From an uncultured Pseudomonadales bacterium (GTDB lineage: Bacteria; Pseudomonadota; Gammaproteobacteria; Pseudomonadales; Pseudohongiellaceae): 64,000 nucleotides of DNA. Shown here piece after piece: positions 51,244 through 61,873 of this stretch. Below the pieces are notes generated by a model. The model searched no databases, was not told where the DNA came from, and saw only the letters and a program-made list of their open reading frames with translations. Made by a program: the position numbers and the translations under genes. The stretch's first letter is position 1; each line of letters starts with the position of its first letter. Location of the stretch: the NCBI GenBank assembly GCA_905478195.1, contig CAJQHM010000119.1, positions 1-64,000 on the forward strand. The letters run 5' to 3'.

Positions 51244-53154
51244 CTAACCAGCCTTGCGATTTACCGCCCGGTGTTTCTTCAGGTAGATCAATAACAGAGA
51301 GATAGCGGCTGGCGTAATACCGGGTATGCGAGAGGCACGACCTATGTTCTCAGGTCTCGCCTCGATCAGTTTCTGCTTTAGCTCATTCGAGAGCCCCTGC
51401 ATCTGATCATAGTTAAAATCAACCGGCAGTTTTGTATGTTCCTGCTTCTTGAGACGTTCGATATCCTCTACCTGACGATCTATATAGCCTTGATACTTTA
51501 TCTGGATTTCAGATTGTTGCGCTGCTTGAAGCTCTATAGCGGTAGGTTGAGACCCCGCCTTCAGATGCCCATGATAGGCGGCTAACAGGGCAGTGTGATC
51601 GACTCTTGGCCGTGCAAGTAAATCCGCCAGGCTGTATTCGCGGCTTATCGGTTTTTCCAACAGCATGTTGATACGCTCTGCTCTGTCGGTATTGGGTTGT
51701 ACCCAGGTACCGCGCAAGAATTTTAGTTCTTCATCAATCTTGATCTTCTTCTTGCTAAAGAACTCCCAACGCTCATCATCAACCAGACCCAGCCTTCTCC
51801 CTTCTTCGGTAAGACGCAGATCGGCATTATCTTCTCTAAGAGTCAGGCGGTATTCCGCTCTGCTGGTGAACATGCGATAGGGCTCGTTTGTTCCCAGTGT
51901 AATCAGATCATCGATTAGCACACCGATGTAAGCCTGGTCCCTTCTAGGACACCAAGACTCCAAGCCTCTAGCGGCGAGACCTGCGTTGAGTCCGGCCATT
52001 AGTCCTTGCGCGCCAGCCTCTTCATAACCGGTAGTACCATTAATTTGGCCAGCAAAATAAAGCCCTTTGACAAACTTTGTCTCCAGCGAATAATGTAAAT
52101 CCCTAGGGTCGAAGAAATCATATTCGATTGCGTAACCCGGCCGCGTTATGTGCGCGTTTTCGAAACCCTTAATTTCCCGAACCATTTCTAGTTGCACATC
52201 AAACGGCAAGCTGGTCGAAATGCCGTTTGGGTAAAGCTCTCTGGTATGTAAACCCTCCGGCTCGACAAATATTTGATGAGAGCTCTTATCGGCAAAGCGC
52301 ATGACTTTGTCTTCGATTGATGGGCAGTAACGAGGCCCAGTTCCTTCGATTACCCCGGTGTACATTGGAGAGCGATCCAGGCCGCCGCGAATAACTTCAT
52401 GACACTTTTCGTTAGTGTTGGTTATGTAACAGTTAATCTGTTCGGGGTGATCTGACTCTTTGCCAAGAAAAGACATTACCGGCAGCGGCGTGTCCCCTGC
52501 CTGAACTTGCATTACCGAGAAATCAACCGAGTCGGCATCAATGCGCGGTGGTGTTCCCGTCTTCAGTCGATTGACTCTGAAAGGTAACTCTCGCAACCGG
52601 TTCGCCAACGCAATTGCAGGTGGATCTCCAGCCCTGCCGCCTGAACTATTCTCCAGGCCAATGTGTATCTTCCCACCCAAAAACGTACCTGTAGTTAAGA
52701 CGACTCTTGGTGCTCTGATGAGCATTCCCATCTGCGAGATTACGCCCTCGATTACCCCGTCTTCGATCAGGAGATCATCAACACCCTGTTGAAACAGAGA
52801 CAGATTTTCTTGCTGCTCCAACATCTCTCGGATAGCCGCCTTGTAGAGAGCCCGATCAGCTTGAGCTCGTGTAGCCCTAACCGCAGGTCCCTTGCTCGCA
52901 TTTAGAACGCGAAATTGAATACCCGCTAAATCAACTGCTTTGGCCATGGCGCCACCCAGTGCATCGATCTCCTTAACCAAATGGCTCTTGCCGATGCCGC
53001 CTATTGCAGGATTACAAGACATTTGTCCTAGTGTCTCGATGCTGTGAGTAATAAGCAAAGTGTCAACGCCCTGGCGAGCAGAAGCCAGAGCTGCCTCGGT
53101 GCCGGCATGCCCCCCACCCACTACGATCACGTCATATTTTTTGCTGTATTCCAC
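51244..53154 (-). CDS. mnmG: tRNA uridine 5-carboxymethylaminomethyl modification enzyme MnmG (GidA)
   Basis: [64 protein letters not shown]. Confidence 0.98.
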   Translation of the reverse strand: MEYSKKYDVIVVGGGHAGTEAALASARQGVDTLLITHSIETLGQMSCNPAIGGIGKSHLVKEIDALGGAMAKAVDLAGIQFRVLNASKGPAVRATRAQADRALYKAAIREMLEQQENLSLFQQGVDDLLIEDGVIEGVISQMGMLIRAPRVVLTTGTFLGGKIHIGLENSSGGRAGDPPAIALANRLRELPFRVNRLKTGTPPRIDADSVDFSVMQVQAGDTPLPVMSFLGKESDHPEQINCYITNTNEKCHEVIRGGLDRSPMYTGVIEGTGPRYCPSIEDKVMRFADKSSHQIFVEPEGLHTRELYPNGISTSLPFDVQLEMVREIKGFENAHITRPGYAIEYDFFDPRDLHYSLETKFVKGLYFAGQINGTTGYEEAGAQGLMAGLNAGLAARGLESWCPRRDQAYIGVLIDDLITLGTNEPYRMFTSRAEYRLTLREDNADLRLTEEGRRLGLVDDERWEFFSKKKIKIDEELKFLRGTWVQPNTDRAERINMLLEKPISREYSLADLLARPRVDHTALLAAYHGHLKAGSQPTAIELQAAQQSEIQIKYQGYIDRQVEDIERLKKQEHTKLPVDFNYDQMQGLSNELKQKLIEARPENIGRASRIPGITPAAISLLLIYLKKHRAVNRKAG

Positions 53155-53579
53155 GGCGCTTGGCGTCCTCTTAAATCTTATGCTATTCGTTAGCAGAACA
53201 GTTTACCGAACAGAGTAATTTTCGGCCGGCAAGTATAAAGGCTAAATTTAAAGTTTGTAGTTATATATTAACTAATAAGTTAATTACTATTTAATAGAGT
53301 TATGTATATATAGTGTATTGATGTTGTTATTAATAGCTACGTGTTTTACTGTTGATATCCTTATAAAGGATATATAAATCAAAGCCTTATAACAAGCGCA
53401 AGCCGGTAGATAAGCACTGAATAGAACAACTATACCCTATTGGCGCTTGGGTATAGTTTTAGGCGAACTGGCAGTTGGCCATTTTTGTTCAAAACAATCC
53501 AGCTCTTATCCCTAGAAATACGCCACTTATACACATTTAGTTAGAAGCACTTAGCTGTTAATGGAAATCACGCTGTTTG
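53155..53579. other. AT-rich, inverted-repeat-rich mnmG-mnmE intergenic region (candidate second origin or regulatory region)
   Basis: Palindromes TTAACTAATAAGTTAA (53268-53283), ATATCCTT-ATA-AAGGATAT (53355-53373), AACTATACCC-N11-GGGTATAGTT (53428-53458); DnaA box TTATACACA (53527-53535). Confidence 0.45.
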
Positions 53580-55004
53580 CTATTTACCAACACAAAAATT
53601 CGAGAATATTTCTCCTAACAGATCATCACTGGTGAACTCGCCTGTTATAGCCCCGAGCTGCGATTGCGCAAAACGCAGGTCTTCCGCTATAAGCTCCAAT
53701 GAAGACTGTGACTTGAGCTGTTCTAAAGCTGATTCAATTAGCTTATTCGCATTACTTAGCGCTGTTAGGTGTCTTTCCCGGGCTATGAAGGCTCCTTCTT
53801 CCGTTGCGCTATAACCGACTATTTCCTTCAAATAGTTACGGAGTGAGTCGATACCGATATTCTCTTTCGCCGATAAGCTGATTACTGGCAGTGAGTAATC
53901 TAGATAATTGATGGACGTTATGCCGTGCTCTACATTGTTCAAAAGATCGATCTTGTTATAGACGATTGTAGTATTTTTTAGGTAATTCAGTTCTTTTATT
54001 GACTTATCAGTTAGTAATACAAGTGGAGCTAACAACTTTTCCACATTTTCTTCCACACCCTCTACCGCTAAGGACCGGTCGACGATAAGAAGTATTTGAT
54101 CGGCCTGTTCTATCGCAATTTGCGCCCGCCTTAATCCTTCTTGCTCAACAAGGTCTTCACTAACTCTAATGCCCGCGGTATCTATAATGTGAACGGGTAA
54201 GCCATCTATGTTGATTTCTTCTGTCAGCAAGTCTCTGGTAGTGCCTGGTATGTCAGTAACAATCGCAGTCTCTGACCCCGATAGGGCATTTAACAAACTG
54301 GATTTGCCCGCATTGGGTTTTCCCGCGATGACTACATTTAGCCCCTCTTTTAATAAAGCGCCCTGTTTAGCCTGCACCAGGGTCTCTTGTATAGACGCAT
54401 GAACGGTATGTAATGATTCGCCTACTTTGTTGTCGCTGACAAAATCTATGTCTTCATCAGAAAAATCGATAGTCGCCTCTATATGAACTCTTGCCTCTAT
54501 TAACTGCTCGAGCAACGTATGAACCTTTCTTGAAAATTCCCCCTTCAGTGTGCGCATTGCCGACTTCGCAGCCTGCGTGGAATTCGACTCGATCAGATCG
54601 GCGATAGCTTCCGCCTGGAGCAAGTCTATTTTATTGTTGAGAAATGCACGCTCTGAAAACTCACCCGGATTTGCCAGCCTCGCACCTATACTGGCGACTC
54701 TATCCAGCAAGTCCTTGAGCACATACATACCACCATGGCCCTGAAGCTCCAGGACATCTTCGCCCGTAAAGGAGTTGGGGCTAGAGAAGTAAAGGGTTAT
54801 GCCCTGATCGATAGTCTGTGAATCTGCATCGAGGAAATTGCAAAAATGCGCGTGGCGGGCAGTAGGAATAAAGCCGAGAATTGTCTCGGCAATAGCGAGA
54901 ACCCTGGGGCCTGAAATTCGAATGATCCCTACGCCTGACCGACCAGGGGCCGTGGCGATGGCACATATTGTGTCAGTTTCAAATTGGGACATGGAAGCCA
55001 ACAA
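53580..55004 (-). CDS. mnmE: tRNA modification GTPase MnmE (TrmE)
   Basis: DTICAIATAPGRSGVGIIRISGP; GKPNAGKSSLLNALSG; C-terminal DDLLGEIFSNFCVGK. Confidence 0.98.
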   Translation of the reverse strand: MLASMSQFETDTICAIATAPGRSGVGIIRISGPRVLAIAETILGFIPTARHAHFCNFLDADSQTIDQGITLYFSSPNSFTGEDVLELQGHGGMYVLKDLLDRVASIGARLANPGEFSERAFLNNKIDLLQAEAIADLIESNSTQAAKSAMRTLKGEFSRKVHTLLEQLIEARVHIEATIDFSDEDIDFVSDNKVGESLHTVHASIQETLVQAKQGALLKEGLNVVIAGKPNAGKSSLLNALSGSETAIVTDIPGTTRDLLTEEINIDGLPVHIIDTAGIRVSEDLVEQEGLRRAQIAIEQADQILLIVDRSLAVEGVEENVEKLLAPLVLLTDKSIKELNYLKNTTIVYNKIDLLNNVEHGITSINYLDYSLPVISLSAKENIGIDSLRNYLKEIVGYSATEEGAFIARERHLTALSNANKLIESALEQLKSQSSLELIAEDLRFAQSQLGAITGEFTSDDLLGEIFSNFCVGK

Positions 55005-55099
55005 ACATGTTCATAGTCGAGAGTCTACAATTAGAAGGCCCTGCAATAGATAGGGCCCTCACCGTGGAACAACTAAGCGATGGTTTGAGTGTTCAGGCC

Positions 55100-56824
55100 C
55101 TAACTCGAATTTTTCGCAGCAAAGGCGGCATCAAGCTTCTTGGTTATATACCACTGTTGCAAAATACCCAATCCGCCATTGGTTAGCCAATACAGTACTA
55201 ACCCTGCTGGGAACCAGAGAAACAAGACTGTCATCATGACAGGCATCATTTTCATAACCTTGGCCTGCATGGGGTCAGCGGGTGTTGGGCTAAGCGTGGT
55301 TTGGAAATACATCGTCCCACCCATAAGCAGTGGCAAAATAAAGAATGGGTCACGAACAGATAGGTCAGTCAGCCATAACATGAAAGGCGCGTGACGCAAC
55401 TCTACGCTCTCCAGCAGCACCCAATACAGTGCGATGAATACCGGCATCTGCACTAGCATCGGTAGACAACCACCGAAGGGGTTTATCTTTTCTTTCTTGT
55501 AAAGCTCCATGGTCGCTTTCTGTAGCTTCATCTTGTCGTCGCCGTAACTCTCTTTAAGCTGCTGCATCTTAGGCATTAGTCGTCGCATACCGGCCATGGA
55601 CCGGTATTGAGTTTCTGACAATTTATAGAATGCGGACTTAACAACAATAGTAAGAAGTATGATCGAAATGCCGTAATTCCCAATAATGGAGTTGATTCGC
55701 GAGAGCAGCCAGTAGATAGGGCTGGCAATGAACCAAAGGAAACTATAGTCGATGGTCTTGTCGAGCCCGGGAGAGATGTCCCGCAGCACATACTGGTCTT
55801 TAGGGCCGGCGTAATACTGAATGGTGTGATTGCCGCTCTCACCTGCTGCTACGTCGAAGGCGCTGCTGGTGAATTCGCCATAGTATTGATTGCTAGAATT
55901 CTTTCTAGTTGTGAGTTGGGTGGTGGAATCAATAGCTGGTATCCAGGCAGTGATGAAATAGTGCTGGCTAAAAGCCATCCACCCGCCCGGTGTCTCCAGG
56001 GTTGAGCTACCGTTGTCATCGATGTCATCAAATTCAATTTCAATATAGGGGTCATCTGTTATCGTGGTTACGAACCCTAGATAGGTGCGACCGAAGCCAC
56101 CCGCGTCGCTTGGGTCGTCAAAGGCGTCGCGTTTAATTTGACCGAAGGCATTGGCCTGCCAAGTTTCAGTAGTAGTATTATTAATGATAAAACTGACGTC
56201 GATAAGATAGCTCTCGCGACTAAAGCTATAGCGCTTTGTAACCCCAACACCGTCGCTAGTGACCAAGCTTAGGTCCACATCCAGACTATCTGCAGACTCA
56301 CTCATAGTGTAGCTAGTCGAGTTGGTCCTATAGGTTGCCCTGCCATTACTGTCGACACCGTTCCGCCCTATTAGGCCACTCTGCGCCACATATTCTCTAC
56401 CTGGCTGGTTGTCTAAAAGTACAAAGGGGTCATCTGCCACATCTATTTGTTTGAGATACAGTGGTAGTGCAAGGTAGACAATATCTCCACCGACCGGGTT
56501 GATGCGAATATCAAAGGTGTCTGTGCGAACACTGATTAAGTCGGCAGGGTTAGCAGTATTGGCCGATGCAGACGCGGTTACAGGCGCGACTGTAGGAGTA
56601 TCGCTTTGGCTGCTAGTTGGGGCAGAAGGGGTGTTTGTCGGTATATCACTCGGTAAATCATTTACAGCCGTTGCATCAGATTGTCCGTTAGGAATCTGTG
56701 GAATTTCAGCGCGGGCTACGCTGCCGTCATCAATAATTGGAGGATAGTCTTCCTGCCAGGACAACAGCATTAAGTAGGTGACGATGGCCAGGGCCGTGTA
56801 GAGGGCGAATTTAGTTAAATCCAT
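55100..56824 (-). CDS. yidC: Membrane protein insertase YidC
   Basis: 574 aa; C-terminal NPFGGCLPMLVQMPVFIALYWVLLESVELRHAPFMLWLTDLS. Confidence 0.97.
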   Translation of the reverse strand: MDLTKFALYTALAIVTYLMLLSWQEDYPPIIDDGSVARAEIPQIPNGQSDATAVNDLPSDIPTNTPSAPTSSQSDTPTVAPVTASASANTANPADLISVRTDTFDIRINPVGGDIVYLALPLYLKQIDVADDPFVLLDNQPGREYVAQSGLIGRNGVDSNGRATYRTNSTSYTMSESADSLDVDLSLVTSDGVGVTKRYSFSRESYLIDVSFIINNTTTETWQANAFGQIKRDAFDDPSDAGGFGRTYLGFVTTITDDPYIEIEFDDIDDNGSSTLETPGGWMAFSQHYFITAWIPAIDSTTQLTTRKNSSNQYYGEFTSSAFDVAAGESGNHTIQYYAGPKDQYVLRDISPGLDKTIDYSFLWFIASPIYWLLSRINSIIGNYGISIILLTIVVKSAFYKLSETQYRSMAGMRRLMPKMQQLKESYGDDKMKLQKATMELYKKEKINPFGGCLPMLVQMPVFIALYWVLLESVELRHAPFMLWLTDLSVRDPFFILPLLMGGTMYFQTTLSPTPADPMQAKVMKMMPVMMTVLFLWFPAGLVLYWLTNGGLGILQQWYITKKLDAAFAAKNSS

Positions 56825-56843
56825 AGTGTCCTACTTGCTCAGT

Positions 56844-57080
56844 TCACTGACCCTTAGGGTCCGAACTATCGGGAACGGGGTCAAAGCCCCCTTCGTGAAA
56901 AGGGTGACAGCTGCAGATGCGGCGAATCCCAAGCCAGGATCCTCGCATTGAGCCGTGAATTTGTATTGCTTCTTTAGTGTATTGAGAACAGGTGGGATGA
57001 AAGCGACACTGATTGCCGATGAGCAAACTCAAACTAGACTGGTAAGCGTTGATAAGTCGAATAAGTAGATTGTCCAACAT
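56844..57080 (-). CDS. yidD: Membrane protein insertion efficiency factor YidD
   Basis: LIRLINAYQSSLSLLIGNQCRFHPTCSQYTKEAIQIHG..CHPFHEGGFDPVP. Confidence 0.96.
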   Translation of the reverse strand: MLDNLLIRLINAYQSSLSLLIGNQCRFHPTCSQYTKEAIQIHGSMRGSWLGIRRICSCHPFHEGGFDPVPDSSDPKGQ

Positions 57081-57088
57081 GATTGCTT

Positions 57089-57475
57089 TTACCTGTCGTC
57101 CTGGTTTTTAGCTGCAGCCCTTTTCATCTTTGTGTGAAGATCCTGCCACAAAGACTCGATCGTATCTTTCAACTGACTATTGTCGAGTTTATCAGCATCT
57201 TTCCTAGCCAACACGACTAGATCCAGCGTGTCTAACAGTGCCCTGCTGTGGCGAAAGGTATCTCGTAGCTGGCGCTTGATACGGTTGCGTTGTACGGCAA
57301 GCGCTACGTTTTTCTTCGCTATAACCAAGCCTATTCTAGAGCCAGATCGATTATTAGTCCTGGCTAGCACCAGAAAGTGGCGAGAGGAGACTTTGAACTG
57401 CGCATCACTGAAGACAGCTTTATAGTCTGCAGCGTTCAGCAGCCTCGAAGTTTTGGGAAAGCTGAACTCAGCCAC
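57089..57475 (-). CDS. rnpA: Ribonuclease P protein component
   Basis: FPKTSRLLNAADYKAVF..GLVIAKKNVALAVQRNRIKRQLRDTFR. Confidence 0.96.
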   Translation of the reverse strand: MAEFSFPKTSRLLNAADYKAVFSDAQFKVSSRHFLVLARTNNRSGSRIGLVIAKKNVALAVQRNRIKRQLRDTFRHSRALLDTLDLVVLARKDADKLDNSQLKDTIESLWQDLHTKMKRAAAKNQDDR

Positions 57476-57533
57476 GTTTTATTCTCTCTTCTCATCAGAC
57501 TAGTCAATCATCGAACAGCAGAGAAAACAGAAC

Positions 57534-57668
57534 TTATGCTGAGAGCTTGGCACGTCCTCTAGAACGGCGTCTCTTAATTACAAGACGGCCGCCTTTGGTT
57601 GCCATTCGAGCTCTAAAACCGTGGGTTCGAGCTCTTTTTAATACGCTGGGCTGGAATGTTCTTTTCAT
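57534..57668 (-). CDS. rpmH: 50S ribosomal protein L34
   Basis: Not in the ORF track (44 aa). Hand translation: [44 protein letters not shown]. Confidence 0.98.
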   Translation of the reverse strand: MKRTFQPSVLKRARTHGFRARMATKGGRLVIKRRRSRGRAKLSA

Positions 57669-57766
57669 ATCAATTCATCCGATTCTTCAATCACAAACCG
57701 AACGAAGCGGTTCGAAAATAGGGTCACGAATTCTAGAGGGTTTAGTGCCAACATGCAACGGAATAA

Positions 57767-58025
57767 GGTGTATAAGTAGGACAATTCATCTAGGGTAAAT
57801 AGACGCTTAGGGTAAAGGCTGGGCCATTGGAAATTGAGTACAATCTAATCCAGAATTTAATCACAAGTTATCCACAGCTTTGTTATCAACAGGTTTCGAA
57901 TATTGCTGTGAGCAGAAGTAGTTTTTTACTCGGAAAATAACAGTAAAAATCTTTTAACCTGTTGATAAATAAGAAAATAAAATACAATGAAAAAACCTTA
58001 TTTTTGCCTGCTTGCCAGTGGATAA
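57767..58025. other. Candidate oriC with DnaA-box cluster and AT-rich stretch
   Basis: TTATCCACA 57868-57876 (+), TTATCAACA 57883-57891 (+), TTATCAACA 57960-57968 (-), TTATCCACT 58017-58025 (-), weaker TTATACACC 57767-57775 (-); AT-rich 57920-58010; gene orientation diverges here. Confidence 0.8.
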
Positions 58026-58093
58026 CTCTTGCCTGAGCTTATAGAATTGCCGCCTGTTTTAGTAAAAATAATAAATAATGCGGGCAAGAAAAC

Positions 58094-59539
58094 GTGGCTG
58101 TAATAATCTGGCAAGAATGTATCGACTGCTTGAGAGCAGAACTACCCTCCCAACAATTTAATACTTGGATAAGACCTCTTCACGTGGAGCTGGATTCATC
58201 GGTTTTGCGTATTTTGGCTCCAAATAGATTTATTCTGGATTGGGTAAAAGGAAAGTTTCTGCCCCGAATTGAAGAAATTGTAGCCGATTCCAATGATGCC
58301 GCGCTGGAGATTCGCCTAGAGGTATTCAGTGGTGATCCAGCGGAGCGCGTCGCGGCAGGGCAGGCCGCCGTCAAAGATAACCTAGCAAGAGCGGTTCAAG
58401 CACAGGCTTCGAACACGCAAGCTCAGCCCAGCCCAAAACCACCAATCCAATTCAAGACGAGTTCGGCAGAAGCAGAAAGGCGCAAGGTCGACATCGTCAT
58501 CGAAGGAAAATTAAGACATCGAGGCGCACTGAACGTCGAAAATACTTTCGATAATTTCGTTGAAGGGAAGTCAAACCAGCTCGCTAGAGCCGCAGCGATG
58601 CAGGTCGCGGAAAACCCTGGCTATGCCTATAACCCGCTCTTTATATATGGTGGTGTAGGGTTAGGTAAGACTCACTTAATGCATGCTATTGGAAACTATC
58701 TGGTTGCCAAAAAGCCGAATGCGAAAGTTGTCTACCTGCATTCTGAGACCTTTGTTGCCACCATGGTGACTGCGCTGCAACTAAACGCGATTAACGAATT
58801 TAAGCGATTCTATCGCTCTGTAGATGCTTTGCTTATCGACGATATTCAATTCTTTGCAGGAAAAGAGCGATCCCAGGAAGAGTTTTTTCATACATTCAAC
58901 GCCTTGCTAGAAGGCGGCCAGCAGATCATATTGACCTGCGATCGCTACCATAAAGAGATTAATGGGCTCGAGGAGCGTTTGAAATCTAGGTTTGGTTGGG
59001 GCCTTACTGTTGCCGTAGAACCGCCAGAACTGGAAACCAGAGCAGCGATTTTGATGAATAAGGCGGCGCTATGTAATGTTGAGCTGCCAAATGATGTAGC
59101 AATGTTTATAGCTCAGCGCTTGCGTTCCAATGTGCGCGAGCTTGAGGGTGCATTGAAACGAGTTATTGCACACTCAAACTTCACTGGTCAGAAAATTGAC
59201 CTCGACCTTATAAAGGAAGCGCTACGTGATCTTTTTGCCCTTCAGGATAAGTTAGTAACAATAGACAATATTCAGCGTTCCGTAGCCGAGTATTACAAGA
59301 TCAAAATGGCGGACATGCTATCGAAGCGGCGCAACAGGTCGGTGGCGAGACCTAGGCAAGTAGCAATGAGCCTTTCCAAAGAGCTAACTAATCACAGCTT
59401 ACCGGAAATTGGTGACGCCTTTGGCGGTAGGGACCATACCACTGTGATGCATGCCTGCAAACAAGTGAAAAAGCTGCGCCATAGCTCAATCGATATACAA
59501 GAAGACTATAATAACTTGCTCAGGTCGTTATCGAGCTAA
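58094..59539 (+). CDS. dnaA: Chromosomal replication initiator DnaA
   Basis: GTG start; [25 protein letters not shown]-terminal [15 protein letters not shown]. Confidence 0.98.
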   Translation: MAVIIWQECIDCLRAELPSQQFNTWIRPLHVELDSSVLRILAPNRFILDWVKGKFLPRIEEIVADSNDAALEIRLEVFSGDPAERVAAGQAAVKDNLARAVQAQASNTQAQPSPKPPIQFKTSSAEAERRKVDIVIEGKLRHRGALNVENTFDNFVEGKSNQLARAAAMQVAENPGYAYNPLFIYGGVGLGKTHLMHAIGNYLVAKKPNAKVVYLHSETFVATMVTALQLNAINEFKRFYRSVDALLIDDIQFFAGKERSQEEFFHTFNALLEGGQQIILTCDRYHKEINGLEERLKSRFGWGLTVAVEPPELETRAAILMNKAALCNVELPNDVAMFIAQRLRSNVRELEGALKRVIAHSNFTGQKIDLDLIKEALRDLFALQDKLVTIDNIQRSVAEYYKIKMADMLSKRRNRSVARPRQVAMSLSKELTNHSLPEIGDAFGGRDHTTVMHACKQVKKLRHSSIDIQEDYNNLLRSLSS

Positions 59540-59587
59540 ACGCTCCTTAGTGATGGTTTGAGTTTAGATAGAAAGGAAAGCAAAACG

Positions 59588-60691
59588 ATGCATTTTGTTA
59601 TTTCACGAGAAGCTTTTTTAAAGCCCTTGCAGTTAGTGAGTGGTGTGGTGGAGAGACGTCAGACTTTACCAGTACTTTCAAATGTCCTCTTAGTCTTAAG
59701 GGACACTGAATTATCACTAACAGGTACCGATCTTGAAGTGGAATTGGTCGGTCGTGTCACCGTAGACCAGGCACACAAGCCCGGTGAAATTACGGTTCCG
59801 GCGCGCAAGTTGTTGGATATCTGCAAATCGCTAAGTGATGGTGCAAATATCGAACTCACTCTGGTTGAGAATAAAGTAACAATTAAGTCCGGGCGCAGCA
59901 GGTTTACGCTTACTACCTTGCCGGCCACAGAGTTTCCGGCGGTTGATGAAGAGCCTGATACTTTTTCTATCACTATGTCGCAGAGCAAACTGCGAGAATT
60001 ACTGGACAGTACAAGTTTCGCAATGGCACAGCAGGACGTGCGCTACTATCTTAACGGCATGCTGTTTGAGGTTGCGCCGGACTACTTACGAGTTGTTGCT
60101 ACCGACGGCCATCGCCTGGCGATGGAAACCCTCAACATGAGCAACCCCATATCTGAATCACAGCAGCTAATTTTGCCACGCAAAGGCATTATGGAAATGT
60201 CGCGGCTATTAACAGACGATTCCGGTGATATATCGCTTACCTTCGGCCAGAACCATATCCGCGCCAGCGTGCCTGCATTCACCTTTACGTCGAAACTGGT
60301 AGATGGGAAGTTTCCAGATTATAACCGAGTGCTGCCGAAGGGTGGCAACAAGGTATTGATCGGAGACTGTCAGGAATTGAGGCAGGGCTTCTCCCGGGCA
60401 TCGATACTATCTAATGAGAAGTACCGTGGAGTGCGGGTTTTGCTTTCGAATGGTGAGCTTAAAATTCTAGCGAATAATCCCGAGCAGGAAGAGGCCGAAG
60501 AGATAGTATCAGTTGATTACGAGGGGGATTCTCTGGAGATTGGCTTCAATGTCAGTTATCTCATTGATGTTCTTTCTACCCTGAGTAGCAAGAAGGCGCG
60601 CATAACGCTTTCGGATGCAAACAGCAGTGCATTGCTGGAAGCGGAAGAAGGCAGTGATGCACTATATGTTGTTATGCCGATGCGTTTGTAA
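59588..60691 (+). CDS. dnaN: DNA polymerase III beta sliding clamp
   Basis: MHFVISREAFLKPLQLVSGVVERRQTLPVLSNVLL; ATG 59588 with SD gaaagg preferred over TTG 59558. Confidence 0.97.
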   Translation: MHFVISREAFLKPLQLVSGVVERRQTLPVLSNVLLVLRDTELSLTGTDLEVELVGRVTVDQAHKPGEITVPARKLLDICKSLSDGANIELTLVENKVTIKSGRSRFTLTTLPATEFPAVDEEPDTFSITMSQSKLRELLDSTSFAMAQQDVRYYLNGMLFEVAPDYLRVVATDGHRLAMETLNMSNPISESQQLILPRKGIMEMSRLLTDDSGDISLTFGQNHIRASVPAFTFTSKLVDGKFPDYNRVLPKGGNKVLIGDCQELRQGFSRASILSNEKYRGVRVLLSNGELKILANNPEQEEAEEIVSVDYEGDSLEIGFNVSYLIDVLSTLSSKKARITLSDANSSALLEAEEGSDALYVVMPMRL

Positions 60692-60736
60692 CTAGCAGCT
60701 TCGGCCCGTGAAGGCATTAGCCCGAGCTTCCCTATT

Positions 60737-61819
60737 ATGAGCATCATCGAGAAGCTGAATGTTAGCGCGGTACGAAACTTAGAGTCTCTGGATATTGAGC
60801 CAGCCTCAACGATAAATGTGCTGCACGGAGAGAACGGCTCCGGCAAGACAAGCATTCTCGAATCTATTCACCTTTTAGCGACTGGTCGATCTTTCCGGAC
60901 TAGTAAGCTAGATCCACTGATTAATAGCGATCAAGAACAGGCCGTAGTTTTTGCCCGACTACGGGACGGTAAAGAGATTGGGCTCAGTAAGTCACGCCGT
61001 CAGAGTCACCAGCTCAGATTCCGTTCGGAGAAGCAGCGTAACTGGGAAAGTGTCGCTCGCGAATTACCTGTTCAGATCCTCGATTCTAACTCCTTCCTTT
61101 TACTTGAAGGAGGCCCCAGATCCAGAAGGCAATTCCTGGACTGGGGTGTGTTTCACGTGGAACATAGTTTCGTAGAAAACTGGCGGAGAACGAAGAAGTC
61201 TATAGCCAATAGGAACCTATTATTAAAACAGCGATCTCCAGACTTTCAACAGATCTCTGCTTGGGATTTTGAGCTGTGCCACGCAGCGAGAGAAGTGGAT
61301 CGTGCTCGAAGTGAATACTTACGATTGTTTTTGCCGCTTCTCATGAAACTCTACAAGGATATGCGGGGTGCTGAGGCTGAGACTTTAGAGATTGATTACG
61401 AGTGCGGCTGGGATAGAGGAAGAGAGCTTGAGCAAGTACTTCTTGATAACAGAGATGTTGATGCGCGGTATGGCGCAACCCAGAGCGGCCCCCATAGGGC
61501 AGACCTATCTGTTAGAATAGGAAAGAGTAAGGCCGTAGATATCCTATCGAGGGGCCAGCAGAAGATTCTAGTTAGTTGTATGAAGATCGCCCAGGGGTTG
61601 TTGCTGAGTAAGGCCTTGGACCGTGGTTGTATATTTCTGCTAGATGACCTTCCGTCTGAGCTAGACAAGGCTAATAGGGCCGCGGTGTTGGGACAGCTGA
61701 TCGGCCTGGGAGGCCAGGTATTTATTACCTGTGTAGAAATCGATGCCGTCTTAAATTGCCTTCCTGAAGCGCTTGAAGTGGCAACGTTCCACGTGGAACG
61801 TGGTACAATAACAGCTTGA
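60737..61819 (+). CDS. recF: DNA replication and repair protein RecF
   Basis: NVLHGENGSGKTSILESIHLLATGRSFRT; SRGQQKILVSCMKIAQG. Confidence 0.97.
   Translation: MSIIEKLNVSAVRNLESLDIEPASTINVLHGENGSGKTSILESIHLLATGRSFRTSKLDPLINSDQEQAVVFARLRDGKEIGLSKSRRQSHQLRFRSEKQRNWESVARELPVQILDSNSFLLLEGGPRSRRQFLDWGVFHVEHSFVENWRRTKKSIANRNLLLKQRSPDFQQISAWDFELCHAAREVDRARSEYLRLFLPLLMKLYKDMRGAEAETLEIDYECGWDRGRELEQVLLDNRDVDARYGATQSGPHRADLSVRIGKSKAVDILSRGQQKILVSCMKIAQGLLLSKALDRGCIFLLDDLPSELDKANRAAVLGQLIGLGGQVFITCVEIDAVLNCLPEALEVATFHVERGTITA
61149..61164. promoter_or_regulatory. parS site TGTTTCACGTGGAACA inside recF
   Basis: 16-bp sequence of the chromosomal parS consensus type (TGTTNCACGTGNAACA). Confidence 0.95.
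61785..61800. promoter_or_regulatory. parS site CGTTCCACGTGGAACG at the 3' end of recF
   Basis: Perfect palindrome with the GTTCCACGTGGAAC parS core. Confidence 0.85.
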
Positions 61820-61873
61820 TTTTTAGTGAAATTATCCGATATTAAGGGGAAGGCAGCCGATAGTGTCTGCTAA

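Noticed and set aside
58174-58192. CACGTG-centred sequence CTCTTCACGTGGAGCT in dnaA as a third parS
   Set aside because: About 11 of 16 positions match the consensus; too degenerate compared with the two sites in recF.
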